Assembly: GCF_900110105.1 (NCBI RefSeq)
Contig: NZ_FOCL01000004.1
Span: forward strand, 652,495-716,494
Reading direction: 5' to 3'
DNA from: Mucilaginibacter gossypiicola
GTDB lineage: Bacteria > Bacteroidota > Bacteroidia > Sphingobacteriales > Sphingobacteriaceae
DNA: 64,000 nucleotides
Shown here: in pieces, positions 32,428 to 41,798 of the stretch
Numbering within the stretch: the first letter of the stretch is position 1
How the letters are laid out: the number at the start of each line of letters is the position of its first letter
Position numbers and translations under genes: made by a program
The notes under the pieces: generated by a model
What the model was told of the DNA's origin: nothing
Database searches by the model: none
What the model saw: only the letters and a program-made list of their open reading frames with translations

Positions 32428-33144
32428 CTACAACTCCTTCAAAAATCCCAGCAATGCAATAGCAACACCGGCCAGCACTGCCATCATCTTACGCATATTA
32501 AAACGATGATCGGCGCTTGATTCAAAAAGTATCGTGGTTGAAATATGCAGGAAGATCCCGATAACTACGCCCATGATTCTGTTAAAATAATGCTGCAGAT
32601 TGCCGATGTTTCCGCTGCTTAGTGCATCACTGAAAAAATATCCGGCAGGAGCCATTATCGCAAAGATGGCAACAAAGAAAATAGTTTTGTTTTTGCCCTG
32701 TTTGTTGGTGAGCAAAACTGTAGCTAATGCAAAAGCGGCAGGAATATGATGCAGGGCAATGCCGTAAACCAATTGATCCTGGTTGCCCTGGGCAAGTGGC
32801 ATGCCTTCTAAAAACGCATGCAGACAAAGGCTGGCCATAATGCCGATAGGGAAAACCGCCAAGTCATGCGGATGTTTGTGCATGTGGCCATGTTCAATCC
32901 CGTCCGAAAATTGTTCAAGTACTATCTGAAACAAGAAGCCGATTAATATGAATACACCTACATAGTTATCATTGCCATGATAAGCATCGGGTATTAGGTG
33001 TAAAACAGTAATACCAAATAGATAAGCGCCGCTGAATGATAGCACCAGTTTCAGCGTTTTGTGATTATCGCCCTTAAATAAAAATACAGAAGTACCGCCA
33101 AAAAAGGCAGCAAAAAACAGCAGCAGAATTTTCCAGTATCCCAT
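32428..33144 (-). CDS. ZIP family metal transporter
   Basis: 238 residues, about seven to eight transmembrane helices, inner membrane. The metal path is visible in helices 4 and 5: LHAFLEGMPLA and IALHHIPAAFALATVLL, with the conserved His, Glu and Pro residues. A His-rich cytoplasmic loop (HGHMHKHPHD) lies before helix 4. Expected role: import or homeostasis of zinc or another divalent metal. Its start codon shares its last base with the stop of the PAP2 gene, so the two are translated together. Confidence 0.88.
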   Translation of the reverse strand: MGYWKILLLFFAAFFGGTSVFLFKGDNHKTLKLVLSFSGAYLFGITVLHLIPDAYHGNDNYVGVFILIGFLFQIVLEQFSDGIEHGHMHKHPHDLAVFPIGIMASLCLHAFLEGMPLAQGNQDQLVYGIALHHIPAAFALATVLLTNKQGKNKTIFFVAIFAIMAPAGYFFSDALSSGNIGNLQHYFNRIMGVVIGIFLHISTTILFESSADHRFNMRKMMAVLAGVAIALLGFLKEL

Positions 33145-33707
33145 TAAAAGGCAGGTTGTAATTTTTTAAACAATAATGAAAGCAGCCATCCCACAAGAGC
33201 ACCATATAGAGCACCACACAATACATCTATCGGGAAGTGTACACCAACGTATACCTGGGCAAAGCAGATACTCCCTGCCCACAAAATGGCCCAAAGCCAG
33301 ATCCATTTCCACTTACGGCCAAATACAAAACATAAAAATATGGCCATGGCAAAATGATCAGAGGCATGGGTGGACGGAAAACTGTAGCCGCTACCACAGG
33401 GTACGCGACTGATGTCGGTAACTGATACTATCGGATCACGGCAGGGGCGGAGGCGTTGTACAGTATGTTTTATGAGAACGCCGCTGCTAAAATCAGCTAC
33501 ACCTGCTGATGCTGCCAATAGTAAAATAATGATAGCGCCAATTTTTCTGTATCGCCATAAACAAAAAGCGATAATGAAAATATAAAGCGGGATCCAGAAT
33601 TTGGGATTGCGCAGCAAAGGCATTATCCAGTCGAAAAACGAATTGGACAGGTCGTGGTTAATGAAATAAAATAAATGCCGGTCGAGATTTAAAAGGTAGT
33701 CGGGCAT
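33144..33707 (-). CDS. PAP2 family membrane phosphatase
   Basis: 187 residues with five to six membrane helices. The three phosphatase motifs are present: KHTVQRLRP, PSTHASDHF and AQVYVGVHFPID. The third has Q where most members have the R of SRxxxxxHxxxD, and the second has PSTH for PSGH; both variants occur in the phylum. Likely substrate is an undecaprenyl or other lipid phosphate in the envelope. A TAACTTTG (minus strand, 33742-33749) is a perfect -7 match 35 bases before the start, but no -33 element is clear. Confidence 0.88.
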   Translation of the reverse strand: MPDYLLNLDRHLFYFINHDLSNSFFDWIMPLLRNPKFWIPLYIFIIAFCLWRYRKIGAIIILLLAASAGVADFSSGVLIKHTVQRLRPCRDPIVSVTDISRVPCGSGYSFPSTHASDHFAMAIFLCFVFGRKWKWIWLWAILWAGSICFAQVYVGVHFPIDVLCGALYGALVGWLLSLLFKKLQPAF

Positions 33708-33971
33708 TGTTTTTACTATAGGTGTTTGTTTACTTAATTTTCAAAGTTATTAAATCGGTTAAAAAAACCTTGCGAGTTTTAATACTTAGGTCGTGTATTA
33801 TCCCGTTAAGCATAAAATAATGCGTTGGAATGACAATTGAAACAGCGATATTCAGTGGCAACAAACAATAAACTAACTACAACCTTGTGTGCAAGCGTTT
33901 GCGCAATTACTTAAAACAATATCATTTGTATCTTATATTTTTTACTTTTACCACACCAAAAACATCGCATT

Positions 33972-35363
33972 TTGACTTTAATTAAATCTATTTCAGGTAT
34001 ACGCGGCACAATAGGTGGCGCTGTTGGCGACGGTTTAACCCCGCTTGATATTGTAAAATTTACTTCGGCCTACGGTTCATGGGCTGTAAAGAAATCAGGG
34101 ATTAAAAAGATTGTAGTTGGCCGTGATGCCCGTTTATCGGGTGCCATGGTAAATAACCTGGTTATTGGTACACTACAGGGTTTGGGTATTGATGTTGTTG
34201 ATCTTGGTTTATCAACCACACCAACTGTTGAGGTTGCTGTTACCGGCGAAAAGGCTGCTGGGGGTATTATCCTTACTGCAAGTCATAACCCAAAACAATG
34301 GAATGCCCTTAAGCTCCTGAATGCCAATGGTGAGTTTATAAGTGATGCCGATGGCAAAGAGGTACTTGAAATTGCCGAGAACAGTGATTTTAAATATGCC
34401 GATGTAAATGATCTGGGTAAAGTTACCCACGATGATACCTGGCTACAAAAACATGTTGACCTTGTATTGGCGTTGCCGTTGGTTGATGTTGAAGCCATCA
34501 AAAAAGCCGACTTTAAAATAGTAATAGATTGTGTAAACTCTACAGGCGGTATTTTTGTGCCTGCCTTGTTGAAAGCTTTAGGTGTTGAAACCGTTCATGA
34601 ATTATATTGTGAACCAGATGGAAATTTTCCTCACAATCCAGAACCGCTTCCCGAAAACCTGATTGCATTATCAAAAGAAGTGGTAAGCAAACGCGCAGAT
34701 TTAGGTATAGCTGTTGATCCTGATGTTGACCGTCTTTGTTTTGTTTGTGAAGATGGCAACATGTTTGGCGAAGAATATACCCTTGTTGCTGTAGCCGACT
34801 ATGTATTAAAAAACAATGTAGGCAATACTGTTTCTAATCTTTCATCAACCCGTGCACTGCGCGATGTTACTGAAAAAGCAGGCGGCGAATACCATGCAGC
34901 TGCGGTAGGAGAGGTGAACGTTGTAAACCAGATGAAAGCAGTTAACGCTATCATTGGCGGTGAAGGCAACGGTGGTGTTATTTATCCCGAGTCACATTAC
35001 GGTCGTGACGCTTTAGTTGGTATTGCGTTGTTTTTAACCCATTTGGCAAAATACGGCAAGTCGGTTTCAAGTTTGCGTGCGTCATATCCGGGTTATTTTA
35101 TTTCAAAAAACAAGATCACTTTAACGCCCGAAATGGACATAGACGCCCTTTTGAGCAAGGTAGAACAGAAATACAGCAAACAGCCGCACTCAACAATTGA
35201 CGGCTTAAAAATAGAATTTGATAAAGAATGGGTACATTTGCGGAGGTCAAACACCGAGCCCATTATCAGGATCTACTCCGAAGGCAATTCTGAAACCGTG
35301 GCAAACGGTTTGGCCAATAAGATCATCGCTGATATTAAGGAGATCTTACAACTGAAAGGTTAA
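33972..35363 (+). CDS. glmM: Phosphoglucosamine mutase
   Basis: 463 residues. Converts glucosamine-6-phosphate to glucosamine-1-phosphate for peptidoglycan and lipid A. The start is TTG at 33972: it gives MTLIKSISGIRGTIGG, the usual N-terminus in this phylum, and no ATG lies near. Active-site S104 in TASHNP is phosphorylated; the metal loop is DPDVDR, the sugar loop GEGNGGVIYPE and the phosphate loop RRSNTEPIIR. The substrate could be phosphomannose or phosphoglucose in some relatives. Solitary gene, with the cysteine desulfurase 123 bases on. Confidence 0.9.
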   Translation: MTLIKSISGIRGTIGGAVGDGLTPLDIVKFTSAYGSWAVKKSGIKKIVVGRDARLSGAMVNNLVIGTLQGLGIDVVDLGLSTTPTVEVAVTGEKAAGGIILTASHNPKQWNALKLLNANGEFISDADGKEVLEIAENSDFKYADVNDLGKVTHDDTWLQKHVDLVLALPLVDVEAIKKADFKIVIDCVNSTGGIFVPALLKALGVETVHELYCEPDGNFPHNPEPLPENLIALSKEVVSKRADLGIAVDPDVDRLCFVCEDGNMFGEEYTLVAVADYVLKNNVGNTVSNLSSTRALRDVTEKAGGEYHAAAVGEVNVVNQMKAVNAIIGGEGNGGVIYPESHYGRDALVGIALFLTHLAKYGKSVSSLRASYPGYFISKNKITLTPEMDIDALLSKVEQKYSKQPHSTIDGLKIEFDKEWVHLRRSNTEPIIRIYSEGNSETVANGLANKIIADIKEILQLKG

Positions 35364-35486
35364 TTTTTACTGGTATTAAAAAATAACAGGCAACCGGCGG
35401 TAAATACCGTTGGTTGCTTGCTTGTATAATAATACCGGGCATGTGTTTTAAAGTTACTGATCCATTAATTTATAAATTTAAAAAGA

Positions 35487-36623
35487 ATGCGCGTTTATTT
35501 TGATAATGCCGCCACTACACCCCTTGACCCTGATGTAATGAAGGAGATGTATAAGGTGATGGAAAACCAGTTTGGTAATCCGTCGTCAATACATGCTCAC
35601 GGCAGGGAAGCCCGTACCTTAATTGAGCGTTCGCGTAAAACCATTGCTGGTTTACTGCATACCTCGCCGGCCGAAATCTTTTTTACATCGAGTGGTACCG
35701 AAGCCGATAATACGGCCATCAGGTGTGGTATCATTGATCATAACATTACTCATGCCATCACCAGCCATACCGAGCATCACGCAGTGCTCCATACACTGGA
35801 AGCCATGGAGAAATCGGGTTTGATTAAACTGAGTTTTGTAAATATTGATAGCAAGGGTACAATTGATTATGATCACCTGGAAACGTTATTGAAAGAAAAC
35901 GAACGCAGTTTTGTTTCATTAATGCATGCCAATAACGAAATAGGTACGTTATCAGATATGGAACGCGTGGGCGATCTGTGTGAAACATACAACGCTATTT
36001 ATCATTGTGATACTGTGCAAACCATGGGGCATTATCAGCATGACCTGAGCAAACTTAAAGCTCATTTCCTGGTTTGCGCCGCTCATAAATTGCATGGTCC
36101 TAAAGGAGTTGGTTTCCTGCACATTAACCATAAAATAAAGATAAAACCGTTTATTTATGGCGGAGCCCAGGAGCGCAATATGCGCGGTGGTACCGAAAAT
36201 ATTTACGGTATAGTTGGATTAGCTAAAGCGCTCGAAATGGCTTACAGCGAAATGGAGCAGCATCAAAATCATATCCAGGGCTTAAAATCTTATATGATGG
36301 AACAAATGATTGCTAATGTTCCGGGTGTAAGCTTTAACGGTGAAACCGATGCTGACAAAAGTTTATATACGGTATTAAACGTTTCGTTCCCCGAAATGGA
36401 AATGAGCGATATGCTGTTATTTAACCTTGATATTGCCGGTATCTCGGCTTCTGGTGGTAGTGCTTGCAGCTCGGGCAGTGATATTGGCTCGCATGTGTTA
36501 ACTGCCATTGGCGCAAGCTCATCGAGGCCATCTGTTCGTTTCTCGTTTTCAAAGTATAACACTAAAGAAGAAGTTGATTTTGTAGTAGCCAAGGTTCGTG
36601 AACTTTGTGCTGTGAATGTTTAA
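35487..36623 (+). CDS. Cysteine desulfurase, NifS/IscS type
   Basis: 378 residues. PLP enzyme that takes sulfur from cysteine for Fe-S cluster assembly or tRNA thiolation. It starts YFDNAATTPLDPDV; the PLP lysine is in AHKLHGPKGVGF, and the sulfur-carrying cysteine is in SGGSACSSGS, in a longer mobile loop as in class I enzymes. Cytoplasmic. No isc or suf genes are next to it, so which pathway it serves is open. Confidence 0.93.
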   Translation: MRVYFDNAATTPLDPDVMKEMYKVMENQFGNPSSIHAHGREARTLIERSRKTIAGLLHTSPAEIFFTSSGTEADNTAIRCGIIDHNITHAITSHTEHHAVLHTLEAMEKSGLIKLSFVNIDSKGTIDYDHLETLLKENERSFVSLMHANNEIGTLSDMERVGDLCETYNAIYHCDTVQTMGHYQHDLSKLKAHFLVCAAHKLHGPKGVGFLHINHKIKIKPFIYGGAQERNMRGGTENIYGIVGLAKALEMAYSEMEQHQNHIQGLKSYMMEQMIANVPGVSFNGETDADKSLYTVLNVSFPEMEMSDMLLFNLDIAGISASGGSACSSGSDIGSHVLTAIGASSSRPSVRFSFSKYNTKEEVDFVVAKVRELCAVNV

Positions 36624-36643
36624 GTTTAAAAAGCACTAAAAAT

Positions 36644-36681
36644 AAAAAGCTTTAAAAACTCAGTTTTTAAAGCTTTTTATT
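36644..36681. terminator. Terminator after the cysteine desulfurase
   Basis: AAAAAGCTTTAAAAACT (36644-36660) and AGTTTTTAAAGCTTTTT (36662-36678) are perfect complements over 17 bases; a stem of about 14 bp with a small loop ends in TTTTTATTTTTT. Confidence 0.85.
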
Positions 36682-36694
36682 TTTTAATGAAAAT

Positions 36695-36789
36695 CGTCAT
36701 TGCGAGGAACGAAGCAATCGCGAACTATACAGGGCGGACTTGAATAGCTACTCTGTAAGTCGGGGATTGCTTCGTGCCTCGCAATGACG
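36695..36789. repeat. REP-like inverted repeat
   Basis: 25-bp arms at 36695-36719 and 36765-36789 (CGTCATTGCGAGGAACGAAG...), with one mismatch, around a 45-base loop. A related element with CATTGCGAG arms lies at 48911-49004, so this is a dispersed palindromic unit. Confidence 0.85.
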
Positions 36790-36806
36790 GTTTAGAAGAA
36801 ATGTTA

Positions 36807-36850
36807 AAGCAAAAGCCTTACAAGTTTATCTCGTAAGGCTTTTGCTTTTT
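36807..36850. terminator. Hairpin at the 3' side of rpoN
   Basis: Perfect 15-bp stem AAGCAAAAGCCTTAC (36807-36821) with GTAAGGCTTTTGCTT (36833-36847), flanked by TTT on the + side. It lies 48 bases past the rpoN stop on the minus strand and probably ends transcription there, perhaps from both directions. Confidence 0.7.
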
Positions 36851-36897
36851 AAAAGAATGAGCTTCTAACCTCTAATTACTAACCTCCAATCTCTAAC

Positions 36898-38373
36898 CTA
36901 CAACTCCTTCCTTAACCTCGCTACCGGGATATTCATTTGCTCGCGGTATTTTGCTACGGTGCGGCGGGCTATGTTATAGCCGGCATCTTTAAGGATCTCG
37001 GTCAATTTTTCGTCGGCAAGCGGGTGGCGTTTATCTTCTTTGCCGATATGCTCTTCCAGTATCTTTTTAACCTCTTTGTTGGATACTTCTTCGCCGCTTT
37101 CGGTTTGGATGGCTTCGGAGAAGAATGATTTTAACAGGAAGGTGCCAAACTCAGTTTGTACATATTTAGAGTTGGCTACGCGCGATACTGTCGAGATATC
37201 CATGCCAATACGGTCGGCGATATCTTTCAGGATCATCGGTTTCAGATTTTTATCATCGCCGGAGAGGAAAAACTCGTACTGATATTGCATTATGGCATTC
37301 ATGGTTTTAAGCAGCGTTTGTTGACGCTGTTTAATGGCATCAATGAACCACTTGGCCGAATCAAGCTTTTGTTTTACAAACTGAACTGCTTCTTTCAGTT
37401 TTTTATCTTTTTGCGATGCCTTATCATAATGCTGAAACATTTCCTGGTAAGAGCGGCTTACCCTAAGCTCCGGTGCGTTTTTTGAGTTAAGGGTAAGTAT
37501 AAGCGTACCATCGTTATTGGTGATATGGAAATCAGGTATCACCTGCATTTGCTTGGTGTTGATCTCGTTTGAGTCGCCAGGCTTTGGGTTAAGTTTTAGT
37601 ATTTCATTAACCACGCCACGCAGCTCGGTTGAGTTCATGTTCAGCGATTTTTCAAGCTTATCATAATGTTTACGGGTAAACTCATCCAGATAGTGCTCAA
37701 CAACCTGTATCGCTTTTTTGATGATTGGATCGTTCACGTCTTTTTTGCGAAGCTGGATCAACAGGCACTCCTGTAAGCTGCGTGCGCCTACGCCCGGAGG
37801 ATCAAAACCCTGTATCACTTTCAGCATGTCCTCCACTTCATCATCTTCGGCAAGTACGTTTTGCGAAAATGCCAGATCATCGGTAAGTGACATAATAGGG
37901 CGGCGCAGATAGCCGTCATCATCAAGGCTACCTATAATTTGCTTGCCAATCATGAAATCTTTATCACTCAGGGGCAGCAAATCTAACTGGGCCTGCAGGC
38001 TTTCAAAAAATGAACTTTGTACAGCAATGGGAATTTCTTTGCGCTCATCCTCGTCATCGCCGTTTTGATCATAGCGCGAGCCATAATCATTAAGGTTATC
38101 CTCCTGCAGGTAGTCGTCTATATTAAATTCATCCATCTCGCCCTTTTCCTCGTCGCTGTTGAAGTTGTCATCGTCGGGATCACGGTCGGGATATTGTTCT
38201 TCGGGTTCGTTCAGGTTGGTAAGGCTCAGATCTTCAAGTGCCGGATTTTCTTCCAGTTCTTCTTTTATCCGGGTATCGAGGGATACAGTAGGTACCTGCA
38301 GCAATTTTATAAATTGTATTTGCTGCGGTGAAAGTTTTTGTAAAAGTTTTTGTTGAAGGTTCTGTTTAAGCAT
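36898..38373 (-). CDS. rpoN: RNA polymerase sigma-54 factor
   Basis: 491 residues. Region I is glutamine/leucine-rich (LKQNLQQKLLQKLSPQQIQFIKLLQ) for enhancer contact; region II is very acidic (about 50-115). The core-binding and HTH parts follow, and the RpoN box ARRTVAKYREQ is near the C-terminus, so the protein is complete. It directs RNA polymerase to -24/-12 promoters and needs an activator ATPase; none is encoded in this window. Confidence 0.96.
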   Translation of the reverse strand: MLKQNLQQKLLQKLSPQQIQFIKLLQVPTVSLDTRIKEELEENPALEDLSLTNLNEPEEQYPDRDPDDDNFNSDEEKGEMDEFNIDDYLQEDNLNDYGSRYDQNGDDEDERKEIPIAVQSSFFESLQAQLDLLPLSDKDFMIGKQIIGSLDDDGYLRRPIMSLTDDLAFSQNVLAEDDEVEDMLKVIQGFDPPGVGARSLQECLLIQLRKKDVNDPIIKKAIQVVEHYLDEFTRKHYDKLEKSLNMNSTELRGVVNEILKLNPKPGDSNEINTKQMQVIPDFHITNNDGTLILTLNSKNAPELRVSRSYQEMFQHYDKASQKDKKLKEAVQFVKQKLDSAKWFIDAIKQRQQTLLKTMNAIMQYQYEFFLSGDDKNLKPMILKDIADRIGMDISTVSRVANSKYVQTEFGTFLLKSFFSEAIQTESGEEVSNKEVKKILEEHIGKEDKRHPLADEKLTEILKDAGYNIARRTVAKYREQMNIPVARLRKEL

Positions 38374-38549
38374 ATTTAAGATGTAGCCAAAAATACATCA
38401 AATTAATATTAACTAAAAATTACTTGAGGTATCTGCTATAAAGTTGTTAAATGTTTTAGGCATGCCAATTGTTTTGCTCGCAACAAAAAAACTATATAAA
38501 TAGATTGTTTGTGTAATATTATTAACTTTAAGTAACCAAACTTTAATTT

Positions 38550-38954
38550 ATGGCAATAGTAAAAGAGTTTAAAGAATTTGCAATGCGGGGCAACGTGGTT
38601 GACCTTGCTGTAGGTGTTATCATCGGCGCTGCGTTCGGCAAAATTGTTACATCGTTAGTAAATGATATCATTATGCCACCAATAGGGATGCTAACCGGTG
38701 GTATCGATTTTAAAGACCTTAAATATGTACTTAAGCCCGCGGTTGATAAAACTCCGGAAACGGCTATCAATTACGGTTTGTTTATCAATAACATAATTGA
38801 TTTTATCATTGTGGCATTCTGTATCTTTTTAATTGTAAAGGGTATCAATTCACTGAAGAAAAACGAAGAAGCCGCTCCCGCAGCACCACCGGAACCAACT
38901 AAGGAGGAAGTATTACTTACAGAAATCCGCGATTTGCTGGCTAAAAAAGCCTAA
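38550..38954 (+). CDS. mscL: Large-conductance mechanosensitive channel
   Basis: 134 residues. Two transmembrane helices: NVVDLAVGVIIGAAFGKIV (about 15-40) and NNIIDFIIVAFCIFLIVKG (about 80-98), with a periplasmic loop between, and a C-terminal cytoplasmic helix (LLTEIRDLLAKK). A pentameric safety valve against hypo-osmotic shock. The N-terminal FKEFAMRGN matches the family. Solitary gene. Confidence 0.96.
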   Translation: MAIVKEFKEFAMRGNVVDLAVGVIIGAAFGKIVTSLVNDIIMPPIGMLTGGIDFKDLKYVLKPAVDKTPETAINYGLFINNIIDFIIVAFCIFLIVKGINSLKKNEEAAPAAPPEPTKEEVLLTEIRDLLAKKA

Positions 38955-38961
38955 TGCAATT

Positions 38962-39012
38962 TAGTTCATGGATCATAGTTTTTCGCTCTATGTGGCTATG
39001 ATCCATGAACTA
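38962..39012. terminator. Palindrome between mscL and the ChaN-like gene
   Basis: Perfect 17-bp inverted repeat at 38962-38978 and 38996-39012 with a 17-base loop that starts TTTTT. It lies between two convergent genes and can act on either transcript. GTTCATGG-type words recur next to it (39017). Confidence 0.7.
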
Positions 39013-39026
39013 TCAACCATGAACTA

Positions 39027-39905
39027 CTAAAAGGTTTTTGGCAATTTAGGATCGGTTAGGATAATATAGTCGGCCATGTCTGCAAATTTACTCCAATCGG
39101 GATTGTCAAAGCTGTCATCGGCATAGGTGGCAATATTAAGTATGCGTGCTTTCGGTGCATATCTTTTTAATTGGGCTACAGCGCCCAGTTTCTCCTCGCT
39201 GTGAAAGCCGCCGTTTAGTTGTAGAATTTTGAAGCCCGAATGGCTTTTCATAAATTTTGCTATTGACCAACCCATCGTAGCATCCCATAAATTTTGTGAC
39301 TGATAGATCTGCATGCCTGGCATCGACGCATGGCCTCCCATTATTTTAGCAAATTTATCATAGTAAGCGCCCGTGGCAGTATCAATAGGTAAGGGGGCAA
39401 GATAGCCTTTGGCCTGGGTATCCAGCTGCTTTAAAATATCAAGGCCTCCACGCGTAACCATATTAGTGTAACGGGTAGGGGCATTGGCAGCTATTACAGG
39501 CAGGTGGTTGCTTTTAGCCAGTTCAACCATTGGTTTGTAATCCTTGTAGTTGGGCCAGGTACGCGCATCGGTAATCAGGTTTTTTTCGCGGATAAGTCCG
39601 GCAAGGTATTCATTTAACACAAGTTGGCAGTCGGTTTGAAACATCTCCATTGACAGTGCGATTTTTTGCGGGTATTTTTCAGATAGCTTTTTGAACAAGC
39701 TCAATTCAAGGTAATGTGCCGTTGAATCGTTATGCTCTTCGCCAAAAAAAAGAACGTCGGCATTGGCCATGTCATTAATAATATCATTAGGTGAGACTAT
39801 CTTTTGAGCCGATATGCTGTAAATTTTATAGTGAGTTGCAGGTAACTCCTGGGCAATACCAGCGGCTGACAGGCCTATTAATAATATGGAGAGGATTAAT
39901 TTCAT
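39027..39905 (-). CDS. ChaN-like secreted protein
   Basis: 292 residues with a signal peptide (to about SAAGIAQ, residue 19). DUF399/ChaN domain: DVLFFGEEHNDSTAHYLELSLFKKL, then IALSMEMFQTDCQLVLNEYL, and a late NGGFHSEEKLG. ChaN of Campylobacter binds haem as a surface lipoprotein, but this protein has no lipobox cysteine at the signal-peptide end, so periplasmic or secreted. Haem or iron use is a family guess only; no iron genes are adjacent. Confidence 0.82.
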   Translation of the reverse strand: MKLILSILLIGLSAAGIAQELPATHYKIYSISAQKIVSPNDIINDMANADVLFFGEEHNDSTAHYLELSLFKKLSEKYPQKIALSMEMFQTDCQLVLNEYLAGLIREKNLITDARTWPNYKDYKPMVELAKSNHLPVIAANAPTRYTNMVTRGGLDILKQLDTQAKGYLAPLPIDTATGAYYDKFAKIMGGHASMPGMQIYQSQNLWDATMGWSIAKFMKSHSGFKILQLNGGFHSEEKLGAVAQLKRYAPKARILNIATYADDSFDNPDWSKFADMADYIILTDPKLPKTF

Positions 39906-40280
39906 TTGTTAAATGATAAAAGCAGGTGAATTTACGCGCTGATTTATGCTTTAGAGCTATCTTGTTTAATCTTTTTAATATTGTAGTGTCATTAAAATGT
40001 CAGCTAATATTCTTTAAAGATTTATGGCACTAAACTAATAATTAACTCCCTTTTTAACTGTTTGTTTAGTGGCTTAATTGCCGGTAATTTATTCCAGTTC
40101 ATTTCGTTCATTTTTTCTGGAAATTATGATGTTGTAAATTTAAATGCTAAGAAAATGGCCATTTTTCTGATGTTTTTTTGCGTCCGATTCCAAGGTCTTC
40201 AGTTAAAATCGTGGTAATGTTTTTTTCGTTAATTGCGAAGATTTATTAACCGGCTTCGGCCACTAAACAATTGATTATTA
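39906..40280. other. Divergent intergenic region, 375 bp
   Basis: AT-rich gap between the ChaN-like gene (-) and the ankyrin gene (+). I see only a short AAAATGGCCATTTTT palindrome at about 40152-40166 and T-rich tracts. No TTTG/TAnnTTTG pair and no small gene or RNA structure stands out. Confidence 0.5.
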
Positions 40281-40856
40281 ATGAAAAAGAAACTTACCCT
40301 GTTGTGCCTGATGCTTGCGTGTTCGCTGCCGATCTTCGCTCAAAACATTTTTACAGCAATCCGGGCCAATGATATCCCCGGGGTTAAATTTTTGCTGAAC
40401 AAGAGTGCTAATGTAAATGTGAAAGATGAAAATGGCGATAGTCCCTTGATCGTTGCAGTTAAAAACAACCAAAGCAGAATGGTGAACCTGGTACTGCAGG
40501 CCGATGTTAAAGTAGATTACAAAGATAAAGAGGGCAATACCGCTTTAATGATTGCCGGCAAAAACGGCAATGCCGAAATTATTGGCCAACTACTGCATTA
40601 TTACCCAAATATCAATCTCCGTAATAGCAATGGCGCTACTGCTTTAATGTTAGCTGTTAATGAAGGCAACGCCGATATAGTAAAGAGCCTGCTTGAACAC
40701 GGTGCAAGTGTTAAAATAAAGGATAAACAAAATAAAACAGCTGCTGACTATGTTAAGGATGCCGGCAAAGATGAAATGCTATCATTACTGAACAATACTA
40801 CCCCGGTTACCGCCAGCCTTAAAAATACAGGATCATACGCCATCCCTTTTCAATAA
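40281..40856 (+). CDS. Ankyrin-repeat secreted protein
   Basis: 191 residues with a signal peptide ending at FAQ (about 20). Four ankyrin repeats follow (residues 25-160), each with the D-x-x-G-x-T/SPL-hAhxx pattern, e.g. KDENGDSPLIVAVKNN, KEGNTALMIAGKNG and SNGATALMLAVNEG. A short C-terminal tail (ASLKNTGSYAIPFQ) is unlike ankyrin. Likely a periplasmic protein-binding module. A terminator follows at 40900. Confidence 0.88.
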   Translation: MKKKLTLLCLMLACSLPIFAQNIFTAIRANDIPGVKFLLNKSANVNVKDENGDSPLIVAVKNNQSRMVNLVLQADVKVDYKDKEGNTALMIAGKNGNAEIIGQLLHYYPNINLRNSNGATALMLAVNEGNADIVKSLLEHGASVKIKDKQNKTAADYVKDAGKDEMLSLLNNTTPVTASLKNTGSYAIPFQ

Positions 40857-40899
40857 TACAAACAGAAGCATTTGTTAATGCGGCACGATCTGTAAAAAC

Positions 40900-40950
40900 A
40901 AAAATCCCGGAAGGAAAGTCATTGGATACCTGTTTCGGGATTTTTTATTT
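40900..40950 (+). terminator. Terminator after the ankyrin gene
   Basis: AAAAATCCCG (40900-40909) pairs with CGGGATTTTT (40936-40945) and is followed by a T-run. The loop is long (26 bases). Confidence 0.75.
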
Positions 40951-41071
40951 AGCCATTTCAGTATAAGGAGCCAAAAACATAGCAGATCAATTAGTTATTC
41001 TCAATAAAAAACACCTAATTTGCTGCTATTGAGTAGTTGTATGTATTTTATTATAAATAAGAAAAATAGTA

Positions 41072-41102
41072 TTTGAACTATTGAATAAAATAACTACATT
41101 TG
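41072..41102 (+). promoter_or_regulatory. Bacteroidetes-type promoter of rpmH
   Basis: TTTG at 41072-41075 and TACATTTG at 41095-41102, 19 bases apart, match the -33/-7 consensus of primary sigma factor promoters in this phylum (TTTG and TAnnTTTG). Transcription should start near 41108, giving a leader of about 35 bases before rpmH. This is the clearest promoter in the window. Confidence 0.8.
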
Positions 41103-41142
41103 CGCTCTTGTTTAAAAAAGACGAATAGAATAAAATATAGCC

Positions 41143-41301
41143 ATGAAAAGAACGTTTCAGCCTTCTCAAAGAAAAAGAAGAAATAAACACGGTTTCCGTG
41201 AACGCATGTCAACTGCTAACGGTAGGAGAGTATTAGCAGCCAGAAGAGCTAAAGGCAGAAAAAGATTAACCGTTTCTGACGAAGGCAGGCACAAAGCATA
41301 A
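41143..41301 (+). CDS. rpmH: 50S ribosomal protein L34
   Basis: 52 residues, rich in Lys and Arg. It begins MKRTFQPSQRKRRNKHGFRE and continues MSTANGRRVLAARRAKGRKRL, the invariant core of L34. Cytoplasmic, part of the large ribosomal subunit. The canonical partner rnpA follows 68 bases on. The C-terminal VSDEGRHKA tail is slightly longer than in Proteobacteria. Confidence 0.97.
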   Translation: MKRTFQPSQRKRRNKHGFRERMSTANGRRVLAARRAKGRKRLTVSDEGRHKA

Positions 41302-41369
41302 TTGAGGTTGCCCTGCCCTTATTTATAAGGGTTTGGAACCGCTTATCTGCTTTATCCTTCGGTTCAAAA

Positions 41370-41786
41370 ATGGCAACAATGTATACTTTTAAAAAAGAAG
41401 AACGGTTATGTAACAAGAGGCTTATTGATAAGCTTTTTCATAACGGTTCTTCTTTTTTATGTTATCCCTTCCGGGTATCCTGGCTTGTTAACCCCGAGCC
41501 TCAGCCTTACCCTGCGCAAATTCTTTTTTCTGTTCCCAAGAAGCGTTACAAGCACGCTGTTGATCGTAATTTAGTGAAAAGACTAATGCGGGAGACTTAC
41601 AGGTTGCATAAGCAACAGTATCTTTATGATATATTGCAGCAAACAGATAAAAACATAATTGTTTCGGTAGGCTATGTGGGTAAGGAAATTGAACCATACC
41701 TTTTCATCGAAAAAAAGATGCTGAAGATGCTTACCCAGCTTGGTAACGAATTAGCAGCAGCTTCGGTACAGGTTCCGGCTAATTAA
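41370..41786 (+). CDS. rnpA: Ribonuclease P protein component
   Basis: 138 residues (an ATG three codons in, at 41379, is an alternative). RNase P protein that helps the catalytic RNA trim tRNA 5' ends. It shows the FKKEERLCNKRLIDKLF start and the RNR-like basic helix in KKRYKHAVDRNLVKRLMRE. Part of the rpmH-rnpA-yidD cluster. The RNA partner (rnpB) is not in this window. Confidence 0.95.
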   Translation: MATMYTFKKEERLCNKRLIDKLFHNGSSFLCYPFRVSWLVNPEPQPYPAQILFSVPKKRYKHAVDRNLVKRLMRETYRLHKQQYLYDILQQTDKNIIVSVGYVGKEIEPYLFIEKKMLKMLTQLGNELAAASVQVPAN

Positions 41787-41798
41787 CATGACAGGGTT

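Noticed and set aside
32246..32509. 87-residue + frame crossing the C/G-tract repeats
   Set aside because: Made of repeat translations and overlaps the ZIP gene end; no signal of a real protein.
41302..41369. Possible tRNA or small RNA between rpmH and rnpA (GGTTC-like words)
   Set aside because: No cloverleaf can be drawn; short T-rich spacer.
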